6,275 nt of DNA, taken from NCBI GenBank assembly GCA_903970565.1, contig CAJCJE010001015.1:1-6275 (forward strand), given 5' to 3'. The notes beneath the pieces were generated by a model. The model was given only the letters and a program-made list of their open reading frames with translations. It did no database searches and was not told the DNA's origin. The DNA is from Candidatus Melainabacteria bacterium. Its GTDB lineage: Bacteria; Actinomycetota; Actinomycetes; Mycobacteriales; Pseudonocardiaceae. Numbering within the stretch: position 1 is the first letter of the stretch; each line of letters starts with the position of its first letter. A program made the position numbers and the translations under genes. This document shows positions 1 through 5,226 of the stretch, in pieces.

Positions 1-266
1 TCACCGGTGGTCAGCACGGTTACCTCGGCGGCGGCAGCTTCGACCCTCACCACGGCGGGGTCCACCATCCTCACTCGGGGATCGACAGCGGCAGCTCCGG
101 GATCGACAACGGAGGCCAGCTCCCGGCGCCCGGCGTGCGGCCGATCCGGCTCATCGACACACCGGGCGGAACACGCCCGTCCTCGCTGACGACCACCTAC
201 GTCACGGCGGGGGTCGTCGTCGGCCTCCTCCTGGTGGTCCTGGTGATCATGATCGTGTCGTCGTGA
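1..266 (+). CDS. C-terminal part of a Gly/His-rich protein with a C-terminal membrane helix
   Basis: Reading in the frame of the TGA at 264-266 gives 87 uninterrupted codons from position 3; the start lies upstream of the window. The visible part begins with a Gly/His/Ser-rich, low-complexity stretch containing a repeated SGID motif (SGIDSGSSGIDNGGQ), then a short Pro/Arg segment, then about 20 hydrophobic residues (TAGVVVGLLLVVLVIMIV) ending just two serines before the stop. This is the layout of a protein held in the membrane by a single C-terminal helix, with the flexible Gly/His region probably outside, although topology cannot be proven from this fragment. Third codon positions are almost all G or C, as expected of a real gene in this genome. 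The His-rich stretch could bind metal, but that is inference. I do not recognise the family. An oddity is that the frame stays open and Arg-rich for 40 codons after this stop. Confidence 0.7.
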   Translation, partial: TGGQHGYLGGGSFDPHHGGVHHPHSGIDSGSSGIDNGGQLPAPGVRPIRLIDTPGGTRPSSLTTTYVTAGVVVGLLLVVLVIMIVSS

Positions 267-334
267 CGGACCGGTAGGCGACGCTCCGACTTCCCGTCGA
301 CACGGCGCGCCCGGAAGGGACGACACGCGAGCGG

Positions 335-340
335 GGAGGA
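335..340 (+). promoter_or_regulatory. Shine-Dalgarno GGAGGA placed for the GTG at 348
   Basis: GGAGGA ends 7 nt before the GTG at 348-350, an ideal distance. It is 18 nt from the in-frame bioF candidate start at 359 and 45 nt from the one at 386, too far to serve either directly. It therefore points to translation of the small frame at 348-389 rather than direct loading at bioF. Confidence 0.45.
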
Positions 341-347
341 CCAGGGC

Positions 348-389
348 GTGCCGGCCTGGTGGTCCTGGGTGCCAAACTGGCCGGCGTGA
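348..389 (+). CDS. Candidate Trp-rich 13-residue leader peptide coupled to bioF
   Basis: A small frame starts at GTG 348, reads MPAWWSWVPNWPA and stops at TGA 387-389. Four of 13 residues are Trp, far above the usual 1-2%. The GTG has GGAGGA at a 7-nt spacing, and the stop overlaps the preferred bioF start in a GTGA quartet (GTG 386-388, TGA 387-389), the usual arrangement for translational coupling. bioF has no Shine-Dalgarno of its own at 386. The codons of this frame also form both arms of the inverted repeat at 350-385, so a ribosome reading it would melt that stem. Role is inferred: a coupling or attenuation leader. Two alternatives exist. It could be chance, since stops are rare in such GC-rich DNA and TGG-rich runs arise easily. 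Or it could be the original tail of the upstream membrane protein, whose frame this is. Confidence 0.4.
   Translation: MPAWWSWVPNWPA
350..385 (+). promoter_or_regulatory. Inverted repeat immediately before the bioF start
   Basis: GCCGGCC at 350-356 is the exact reverse complement of GGCCGGC at 379-385, separated by 22 nt. The right arm abuts the GTG at 386. In RNA this would form a 7-bp, all-GC stem over the bioF initiation region. No established biotin operator (BioQ or BirA type) was recognised here. Confidence 0.4.
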
Positions 390-1576
390 GTACATCAGTC
401 GCGCCGAACGCCGCTCGTCTCGATCCGGAGCATGTCTTCGACTGGGTCGAGGCGTATGCCGAGGATCGCCAGCGGGCCGGGCTCAAACGCCAGCTGCGGC
501 CCCGGCCGGCCACGGCCGACGTGCTCGACCTCGCCGGCAACGACTACCTCGGGCTGACCAGGGACAAGCGGGTGGCCGGCGCGGCGGCGGCGGCCGCGTT
601 GCGCTGGGGAGCCGGGTCGACCGGGTCGCGGCTGGTCACCGGCTCGACCGAGCTGCACACCGAACTGGAACTGGAACTCGCGTCCTTCTGCGGCGCGCAG
701 GCCGCGCTGGTGTTCTCCTCCGGGTACCTGGCGAACGTCGCGGCGACGGTGACGCTGTCCGGGCCGGAGGCGGCGATCGTCGCCGACCGCTACATCCACG
801 CCTCGCTGATCGACGGCACCCGGCTGGCCAAGGCCGCGGTGTCGGTTGCCGAACACGCCGACCCGGCCGCGGTCGAGCGGGCGCTGGCCACCCGCAGCCA
901 GCAGCGCGCGCTGGTGGTCACCGATTCGGTGTTCTCCGTCGACGGCGACCTCGCCCCGTTACCCGAACTCGCCTCGGTCTGCCGCCGGCAGGGCGCGGGG
1001 CTGCTCATCGACGACGCGCACGGCCTCGGCGTGCTCGGCCCCGGCGGGCGCGGCGGGGCGGCCGACGCGGGTCTACAGGGCGCACCGGACGTGGTGACCA
1101 CGATGACGCTGTCGAAGTCCCTCGGCGCGCAGGGCGGGGTGGTGATCGGGCCGCGCCGGGTGATCCAGCACGTGCTCAACACCGCGCGCACCTTCATCTT
1201 CGACACCGGTCTGGCCCCGTCCTCGGTGGCCGCCGCGCTGACCGCGCTGCGGGTGCTGAAGGAGGAACCGGAACGCGCCGAGCAGGTGCGGGCCAACGCG
1301 ACCGAGCTGGCGAGCAGGTTGTCGGCGGCCGGTTTCGCCGCCTGTACGCCGAGTGCCGCGGTGATCTCGGTCCGGGTGCCGACCCCGGAGGCGGCGCTGG
1401 CCTGGTCGGAGCAGTGCCGGGAGGCCGGGGTGGTGGTCGGGTGCTTCCGGCCGCCGTCGGTGCCGGACAAGGTGTCCCGGCTGCGGTTGACGGTGCGGTC
1501 GGACCTCACCGAGGCCGATCTCGACCGCGCGGTGGAGACGATCACCGCGACCGCGCCCCCGAACGCGCGCCGTTGA
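386..1576 (+). CDS. bioF: 8-amino-7-oxononanoate synthase (BioF)
   Basis: BioF is a cytoplasmic PLP enzyme that condenses pimeloyl-ACP or pimeloyl-CoA with L-alanine to give 8-amino-7-oxononanoate, the first step of biotin ring assembly. The 396-residue product carries the alpha-oxoamine synthase signatures in order: RPRPAT near the N-terminus, GSTGSRLVTGSTELH, FSSGYLANVA, YIHASLIDGTRLA, the cofactor-contacting DDAHGLG (D209, H212), and TLSKSLGAQGG with the PLP-binding lysine K244. The C-terminal domain is complete and the length is normal for the family. I chose GTG 386 because homologues begin about 15 residues before the DWVEAY-like segment, and because this start overlaps the small upstream frame as GTGA. 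An in-frame GTG at 359 would add nine residues but has no better ribosome site. No intact bioA, bioB or bioD is adjacent, so this is an orphan biotin gene within the window. It converges on elaA. Confidence 0.93.
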   Translation: MSTSVAPNAARLDPEHVFDWVEAYAEDRQRAGLKRQLRPRPATADVLDLAGNDYLGLTRDKRVAGAAAAAALRWGAGSTGSRLVTGSTELHTELELELASFCGAQAALVFSSGYLANVAATVTLSGPEAAIVADRYIHASLIDGTRLAKAAVSVAEHADPAAVERALATRSQQRALVVTDSVFSVDGDLAPLPELASVCRRQGAGLLIDDAHGLGVLGPGGRGGAADAGLQGAPDVVTTMTLSKSLGAQGGVVIGPRRVIQHVLNTARTFIFDTGLAPSSVAAALTALRVLKEEPERAEQVRANATELASRLSAAGFAACTPSAAVISVRVPTPEAALAWSEQCREAGVVVGCFRPPSVPDKVSRLRLTVRSDLTEADLDRAVETITATAPPNARR

Positions 1577-1623
1577 CCACTCTGTCGATCACTGGGCCGC
1601 TGGCCGCCGCCGGTCGGCGGTGA
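1573..1623 (+). pseudogene. Possible N-terminal stub of bioD (dethiobiotin synthetase)
   Basis: A TTG at 1573-1575 overlaps the bioF stop (TTGA) and opens a 16-codon frame beginning MTTLSITGP and ending at TGA 1621-1623. BioD proteins typically begin with a short beta strand running into the P-loop, of the form M-x-x-hydrophobic-TGT-x-T-x-VGKT, and bioD often follows bioF with a 4-nt overlap. The match covers only about eight residues, up to the first TG, and the P-loop is absent. The rest of the frame is used up by the terminator stem. This may be the scar of a lost bioD or simple chance. Confidence 0.25.
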
Positions 1624-1631
1624 CCAGCGGC
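1596..1631. terminator. Bidirectional hairpin terminator between bioF and elaA
   Basis: GCCGCTGGCCGCCGCC (1596-1611) pairs with GGCGGTGACCAGCGGC (1616-1631) across a 4-nt GGTC loop: 14 Watson-Crick pairs, one G-U and one C-A mismatch out of 16. It begins 20 nt after the bioF stop and ends 9 nt beyond the elaA stop on the other strand, so it can serve both converging genes. There is no T-run, which is common for actinobacterial terminators. Confidence 0.7.
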
Positions 1632-1640
1632 GGCGCGGGA

Positions 1641-2117
1641 TCAGCGGGCGGCGCGGCGCATGGTGATGTGCGGAATGTCGTCCTCCAGGTACTCCTCCCC
1701 CTCGGGCCTGAACCCGAAGGACTCGTAGAAGCCGACGGCCTGCACCTGCGCCTCCAGCACCGACTGCGAGTCGCCGATCTCGGCCAGCGCGGCGGCCATC
1801 AGCTGACGGGACAGCCCCTGGCGGCGGGCCTGGCTGATCGTGCACACCCGGCCGATCCGGAAACTGCCCGCCCGGTCCTCCAGCAGCCGCAGCGCGGCGA
1901 TCGGCTCATCGGCCGCGCGGCCTTCGACCGCATCGGACTCCAGCCAGAAATGCCGGGTGCCCTCCCGCAGATCCAGCCCGTCCAGTTCCGGATACGGACA
2001 CTTCTGCTCGACGACGAAGATCTCCACCCGCAACCGGAGCAGCGCGTAGAGGCGAGCCGGAGTGAGGTCGGCCGCCCAGGCTCTGCGCAGGGTCGCCGAC
2101 AGCTGATGCACGCTCAT
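1641..2117 (-). CDS. elaA: GNAT-family N-acetyltransferase, ElaA type
   Basis: The 158-residue product is a single-domain GNAT acetyltransferase that should transfer an acetyl group from acetyl-CoA to an amine; the substrate of ElaA proteins is not established. ElaA hallmarks are FVVEQKCPYPELDGLD (34-49), the acetyl-CoA-binding strand and loop RVCTISQARRQGLSRQLM (90-107, a near-standard R-x-x-G-x-G/A loop with Ser at the last position), and the C-terminal pair QAVGFYESFGF (126-136) and DDIPHITM (146-153). Length is typical of the family, about 150 residues. The ATG at 2115-2117 is the natural start; no strong Shine-Dalgarno precedes it (upstream reads gtatccaaccctg), so translation may be weak or the transcript nearly leaderless. 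It converges on bioF through a shared hairpin and diverges from the M15 lipoprotein gene across a 96-nt gap. It has no functional tie to either neighbour that I can see. Confidence 0.88.
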   Translation of the reverse strand: MSVHQLSATLRRAWAADLTPARLYALLRLRVEIFVVEQKCPYPELDGLDLREGTRHFWLESDAVEGRAADEPIAALRLLEDRAGSFRIGRVCTISQARRQGLSRQLMAAALAEIGDSQSVLEAQVQAVGFYESFGFRPEGEEYLEDDIPHITMRRAAR

Positions 2118-2124
2118 CAGGGTT

Positions 2125-2158
2125 GGATACCACAGTCAGCCGATCGTGGGATACCGCA
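2125..2158. repeat. Pair of direct repeats GGATACCrCA in the elaA/M15 divergent gap
   Basis: GGATACCACA (2125-2134) recurs as GGATACCGCA (2149-2158), 9 of 10 identical and 24 bp apart start to start, a little over two helical turns. On the - strand they read TGCGGTATCC and TGTGGTATCC just before the elaA ATG. They could be two half-sites for a regulator of the divergent pair. No convincing -10 box was found in this gap on either strand. Confidence 0.3.
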
Positions 2159-2203
2159 CGACCGGGGCAACCAGGAACGTTTTTCGGCGTCCTGCTAGTT
2201 CGT

Positions 2204-2209
2204 GGAGGG
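2204..2209 (+). promoter_or_regulatory. Shine-Dalgarno deciding the M15 lipoprotein start
   Basis: GGAGGG ends 4 nt before ATG 2214, a tight but usable spacing. It overlaps the alternative in-frame GTG at 2202, which would then have no ribosome site, so the ATG is preferred. Confidence 0.6.
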
Positions 2210-2213
2210 TGAC

Positions 2214-3119
2214 ATGACACGAGCGAGGCAATCCGGTTTCCTCGGTTTCCTCGGCCGAACACCGGTCCTGCTGATCGCCGTGCTCGGTCTCGGCACCCTC
2301 GCCGCCTGCGGCGCGGACCCGTCCACCACCGCAATCCCCTCCTCGGCTCCGGCCGCATCCTCGACTGTGGCGGCGCCGTCCTCGACGCCCTCCGGTGCGG
2401 CCGATCCGGCCACGGGCGGCTTCTCGAACTGGACGGTCGGCGCGACTCCGCTCCCGCTGCGTCCGGACGGCTACGGCGAGGTCGAACCGACCCCGCCGCA
2501 ACTGGTGGACCGCAGGCTGCACACGGTGGATTTCCTGCCGCCGCCGACGGACGGTGAGTTCCACTCGACCGTCCAGCCGGTGCCGGCGGCGGTACTGGCC
2601 CGCAGCACCTGGCAGCCCCGGTGTCCGGTGGCCAGCAGCCAGCTGCGCTACCTGACCATGTCGTTCTGGGGTTTCGACGGCCGTCCGCACACCGGCGAGA
2701 TGATGGTGAACGCACAGGTCGCCAATGCCGTGCCGGGCGTGTTCGGGCAGCTGTTCGCGGCGCGTTTCCCGATCGAGGAGATGCGGGTGCCCAGCGTCGC
2801 GGACCTGACCGCGCATCCCACCGGGGACGGCAACGACACCGCGTCCTTCGTCTGCCGGCCGACCGTCGGTCTGACCACCTGGTCGGTGCACGCCTACGGT
2901 CTTGCCATCGACCTCAACCCGTTCTGCAATCCCTATCGGGAGGGCACGCTGGTGGTGCCCGAACTCGCCTCGGCCTACCTGAACCGGTCGGACGTCCGGC
3001 CCGGCATGGTGTTGCCCGGTGACGCGACCGTGCGCGCGTTCGCGTCGATCGGCTGGACCTGGGGCGGTTCGTGGACCTCGCCCAAGGACCTGATGCACTT
3101 CACCGCAACCGGCCACTGA
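2214..3119 (+). CDS. Lipoprotein with M15-type zinc peptidase domain (D-Ala-D-Ala carboxypeptidase/VanY-like)
   Basis: A 301-residue exported lipoprotein likely to cut peptide stems of cell-wall peptidoglycan. The N-terminus has basic residues, a hydrophobic core (PVLLIAVLGLGTLA) and the lipobox LAAC with lipid-bearing Cys32, followed by an Ala/Ser/Thr/Pro-rich linker to about residue 65. The C-terminal domain carries the M15 metal site: SVHAYGLAID gives zinc ligands H226 and D233, and DLMHF gives the catalytic acid D292 and third ligand H295. This matches the H-x6-D and D-x2-H pattern of the Ply500 endolysin. MSFWGFDGRPHTGEMMV upstream is a conserved block of actinobacterial members. All metal and catalytic residues are present, so the enzyme should be active on the outer face of the membrane. 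Whether it acts as a D,D-carboxypeptidase or an L-alanoyl-D-glutamate endopeptidase cannot be told. The signal peptide contains a tandem 9-bp duplication (2234-2251, GFLGFLG). No operon partner is evident. Confidence 0.88.
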   Translation: MTRARQSGFLGFLGRTPVLLIAVLGLGTLAACGADPSTTAIPSSAPAASSTVAAPSSTPSGAADPATGGFSNWTVGATPLPLRPDGYGEVEPTPPQLVDRRLHTVDFLPPPTDGEFHSTVQPVPAAVLARSTWQPRCPVASSQLRYLTMSFWGFDGRPHTGEMMVNAQVANAVPGVFGQLFAARFPIEEMRVPSVADLTAHPTGDGNDTASFVCRPTVGLTTWSVHAYGLAIDLNPFCNPYREGTLVVPELASAYLNRSDVRPGMVLPGDATVRAFASIGWTWGGSWTSPKDLMHFTATGH

Positions 3120-3139
3120 TCACCGCGACGGCCACTGAA
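3101..3139 (+). repeat. Imperfect tandem duplication across the M15 stop codon
   Basis: CACCGCAACCGGCCACTGAT (3101-3120) is followed at once by CACCGCGACGGCCACTGAA (3121-3139). The two copies differ by one substitution near the middle, one missing base and the final base. The first copy encodes the last five residues and the stop. The second is non-coding and holds a second TGA, out of frame because of the one-base deletion. Confidence 0.6.
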
Positions 3140-3216
3140 CCCGAATCCGGCCCCGTCCAGCTGTCTGGTCAGCGACGGCATCGGTATGGAAGAAATCGCC
3201 AGTAGTCCGGTCTTGA

Positions 3217-3889
3217 GTGGAACTGGGTGGACATCAGCCCGCACCCTCGTCCCGAACGGCCGCGCTGGTCTGCTCGACGCTGTTCTTCGCGGAACTCAAC
3301 GGGTTGATGCTGGTCATCGTGCTCCAGCTGCAACTGGGCCTGCACGCGGACGTGCGCACCGCCGGGCTGACCCTGCCGCCCTGGTCGCGCGGCCTCGCGG
3401 TGTCCTCGATGGTCGCCGGGCGATACCTGATGGCCCGCTACGGAACCGTCATCGTCTACGTAGGACTCGGCCTGCTGTCGACCGGCGTGCTGGCCGCCAT
3501 CGCGGTCGACGCGAGCACGCCGCGCTGTTCACCACCCGCTATTCACCGTCGCGCTGCGCGACATCAGCCCGCGCGCGACCGGGTCGGCGGCGGGGCTGCT
3601 CAATGCCGTGCGGCAGCTCGGCGCCACCCTCGGCGTCGCGATCCTCCGCAGCGTCTTCCTCGCCGCCTTCGATGGTTCGGCGGCCTCCGCGCCGGCCGGG
3701 GCCCGCGCGGCCCTGCTGGTCGCGGCCGGCCAGCTGGTACTCACCGCCAGCAGCGCCGCGATCATGATCAATCCGGCCCGACGCCGTCGCCGAGCCGGTT
3801 CCTCGGCAGACGCCTCGACGGCGGAGTCCGTCGAGGAATCGACGGATCAGTCCGCCGAGGCGGAGGCCGCCGACCCGGTGCTGCCGTGA
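3217..3889 (+). pseudogene. Degenerate DHA2/EmrB-type MFS drug exporter
   Basis: Two stretches in different frames match the C-terminal half of 14-helix MFS exporters. Frame one (from about GTG 3217 to 3524) encodes three membrane helices with family motifs: LFFAELNGLMLVIVLQLQLGL, AGLTLPPWSRGLAVSSMVAG and VIVYVGLGLLSTGVLAAIAV. Frame two (from about 3539 to TGA 3887-3889) resumes with LFTVALRDISPRATGSAAGL, then LNAVRQLGATLGVAI, two more helices and an Arg-rich, then Ser/Glu-rich, tail. The first eight or so helices are missing, since a stop at 3214-3216 directly precedes GTG 3217. The segment that should join the two parts, about one helix, is also missing, and the junction shifts the frame. 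The product cannot be a working transporter. Its last 43 bp overlap the opposite-strand M48 gene. Only a sequencing error could rescue the frameshift; it would not restore the N-terminal half. Confidence 0.82.
3813..3836. terminator. Perfect 9-bp stem, probable terminator of the M48 gene
   Basis: CCTCGACGG (3813-3821) and CCGTCGAGG (3828-3836) are exact reverse complements around a 6-nt loop. On the - strand the stem begins 10 nt after the M48 stop, a typical terminator position. It lies inside the last codons of the decayed transporter on the + strand. There is no T-run. Confidence 0.55.
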
Positions 3890-4983
3890 CCCTCGTCGGC
3901 CTGCTCGGTGGACTCGACGTCCTCGGCGGCCGGAGTGTCCGCTGTGGACGCTGAGCTGCCGCCGAAGCGCTGCCACACCTTGCCGGTCGCACCCGAGATC
4001 ACGCCGCCGACCTCGCCCAGCACTTTCGCCAGCGGATCGGTGGAGGCCACGAACGAGTCCTTGTAGGACTTCGCGGCCTCCCTGACGTCGCTGGTCCAGG
4101 TGGTGTGCGGCTGGCTGCCCCGGCGTGGGTAGTCGCCGGCCAGGATGTCGCGGTACTCCTCGGTGGCCGCCCAGCGCTGTAGCTCGGCGGCGCGGACCAC
4201 GGCGAGCGGATGGGTCAGGTCCAGGGTGTTGAGCAGTTTCAACACGCTGTCGCGGACGTCGCCGTTGGATTCGTAGTCCCTGGCCTGGTTGAGGAATTCG
4301 GCGGTGTCCACGTCACCGGGACCGCCGGCGCCGGCCAGCAGGATGTGCGCCCGCAACGCGGCCCGCGGGTCCTGGCAGCACAGCAGCCCGGCCCGGTCGG
4401 CGGACAGCTCGGCCTTGCGGAACCACTCCAGCAACGCCGCCACGATCGCCCGGACACCCCAGTAGCCGCCGGGCAGCCAGGACATCCCGTTCATCATCCG
4501 CAGCAGTCGCGCGAGCATCGTGCGGTACAGCGCGTGCCCGGACAGCGCGTGACCCATCTCGTGGCCGATGGCGAACCGGAGGGCGTCGGTGTCCATGATC
4601 TCGACCAGGCCGGTGTTGAGCACGATGAACGGGGCGTCCAACCCGATGGTCATCGCGTTGGCGACCGGGTCACGGGTGACGAAGACCTCCGGTACGGGGT
4701 CGAGGTCCAGGATGCTCGCGCATTCCAGACGCAGCCGGTCGATCCTCGGATACTGCTTCGGACCGACCCGGATCGAGGAGGCCAGCGAGAGCAGTCGCTC
4801 CCCGCGCTCGGAGAACGCGCCGGAGACGACCCGGAGCATCCCGGCGAAGCCGGGCACGGTCCGCAGCGTCGCCAACGCGCCCCGGTCCGCCGGATGCTCA
4901 TACGCCCGAGGGTCGATCTCGGGCAGGCGGATTCGGCTGGCCACGGGCTCCAGCTCGGTTCCCGGCTCGTTGGTCTCCACCAT
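3847..4983 (-). CDS. M48-family zinc metallopeptidase, soluble type
   Basis: The 378-residue product has the M48 gluzincin site: HEMGH at 141-145 (zinc ligands H141 and H145, catalytic E142) and the third ligand E192 in ELSADRAG, about 50 residues later as usual. THPLAVVRAAEL further on is another family feature. The N-terminal block IDPRAYEHPADRGALATLR is typical of actinobacterial members. Unlike HtpX or Ste24 there are no strong membrane helices around the active site; only SWLPGGYWGVRAIVAALLEWF is moderately hydrophobic, so the enzyme is probably cytoplasmic or loosely membrane-bound. Residues 342-378 form a Ser/Ala/Thr/Asp/Glu-rich tail overlapping the decayed transporter. I prefer ATG 4983; a GTG at 5010 would add nine residues but has no Shine-Dalgarno. 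It diverges from the serine protease gene, with a dyad 38-62 bp upstream of its ATG. Its substrate is unknown; protein quality control is the general role for this class. Confidence 0.88.
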   Translation of the reverse strand: MVETNEPGTELEPVASRIRLPEIDPRAYEHPADRGALATLRTVPGFAGMLRVVSGAFSERGERLLSLASSIRVGPKQYPRIDRLRLECASILDLDPVPEVFVTRDPVANAMTIGLDAPFIVLNTGLVEIMDTDALRFAIGHEMGHALSGHALYRTMLARLLRMMNGMSWLPGGYWGVRAIVAALLEWFRKAELSADRAGLLCCQDPRAALRAHILLAGAGGPGDVDTAEFLNQARDYESNGDVRDSVLKLLNTLDLTHPLAVVRAAELQRWAATEEYRDILAGDYPRRGSQPHTTWTSDVREAAKSYKDSFVASTDPLAKVLGEVGGVISGATGKVWQRFGGSSASTADTPAAEDVESTEQADEGHGSTGSAASASAD

Positions 4984-5020
4984 GCCCACGGTATTCCGGG
5001 TTACCGACACAACGGGCGCG

Positions 5021-5045
5021 ATTAACCCAAATCACTCGGGTTGAT
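5021..5045. promoter_or_regulatory. Candidate operator dyad ATTAACCC-N9-GGGTTGAT
   Basis: ATTAACCC (5021-5028) and GGGTTGAT (5038-5045) are reverse complements at 7 of 8 positions, with a 9-bp spacer. The dyad lies exactly between the -35 and -10 boxes of the + strand promoter. A third half-site, GGGTTA, sits at 4998-5003, nearer the M48 gene. A repressor bound here would block the serine protease promoter and could also affect M48. Confidence 0.45.
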
Positions 5046-5050
5046 ACGAT
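5022..5050 (+). promoter_or_regulatory. Candidate housekeeping-sigma promoter for the serine protease
   Basis: TTAACC (5022-5027, 4 of 6 to TTGACA), a 17-nt spacer and TACGAT (5045-5050, fits TAnnnT) preceded by the extended -10 TGA (5042-5044). This predicts a start near 5057 and an untranslated leader of about 175 nt. Confidence 0.5.
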
Positions 5051-5147
5051 CCGTAACCAGGAGAGCGACTGAAGAGTCCCTGAAAAGACCTTAAAAGGGG
5101 TGTCCAGGACGGTGTGATCCAGTGAATGTTGTGGTCATGTGGACAGC

Positions 5148-5196
5148 GGGCTGCCGGTAGCCCAGCTTGATCGAGTTGGGCCCGCGCGGTTCGCGG
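5148..5196 (+). promoter_or_regulatory. Structured 5' leader with alternative hairpins
   Basis: Three stems are visible in the predicted leader. Stem A pairs GGGCT (5148-5152) with AGCCC (5159-5163). Stem B pairs GCCCAGCTT (5160-5168) with GAGTTGGGC (5173-5181) around a GATC loop, nine pairs including two G-U. Stem C pairs CCGCG (5182-5186) with CGCGG (5192-5196). A and B share bases 5160-5163 and cannot form together. I looked for the ydaO/c-di-AMP riboswitch signature and did not find it. Confidence 0.35.
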
Positions 5197-5218
5197 TCAC
5201 TCAGCGTCAGAACGGAAC

Positions 5219-5226
5219 GGAAGGGA
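5219..5226 (+). promoter_or_regulatory. Shine-Dalgarno of the serine protease gene
   Basis: GGAAGGGA ends 7 nt before ATG 5234 and supports that start. Confidence 0.6.

Noticed and set aside
245..254. Palindrome GATCATGATC, also found near 3760-3769
   Set aside because: Both copies come from Ile-Met-Ile codons in membrane helices, so shared codon usage explains them.
790..1845. 351-codon open frame on the - strand across bioF and elaA
   Set aside because: It runs across two recognised genes in other frames and is Arg/Ser/Pro-rich shadow translation.
2174..2200. GGAAC-N19-GTT resembling an ECF sigma-factor promoter before the M15 gene
   Set aside because: The implied start near 2207 would cut into the Shine-Dalgarno at 2204-2209, so it does not fit the preferred gene start.
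2234..2251. Tandem 9-bp repeat CGGTTTCCT in the signal peptide region
   Set aside because: In-frame, encodes GFLGFLG, harmless to the signal sequence; recorded in the gene entry but not a separate element.
2136..3116. 326-codon open frame on the - strand opposite the M15 lipoprotein
   Set aside because: Arg/Gly/His-rich translation with no family signature; the opposite strand has lipobox and zinc site.
3186..3767. 193-codon ATG-started frame over the transporter remnant
   Set aside because: Its translation is Arg/Ala/Pro-rich with no motif, whereas the two other + frames hold clear MFS helices.
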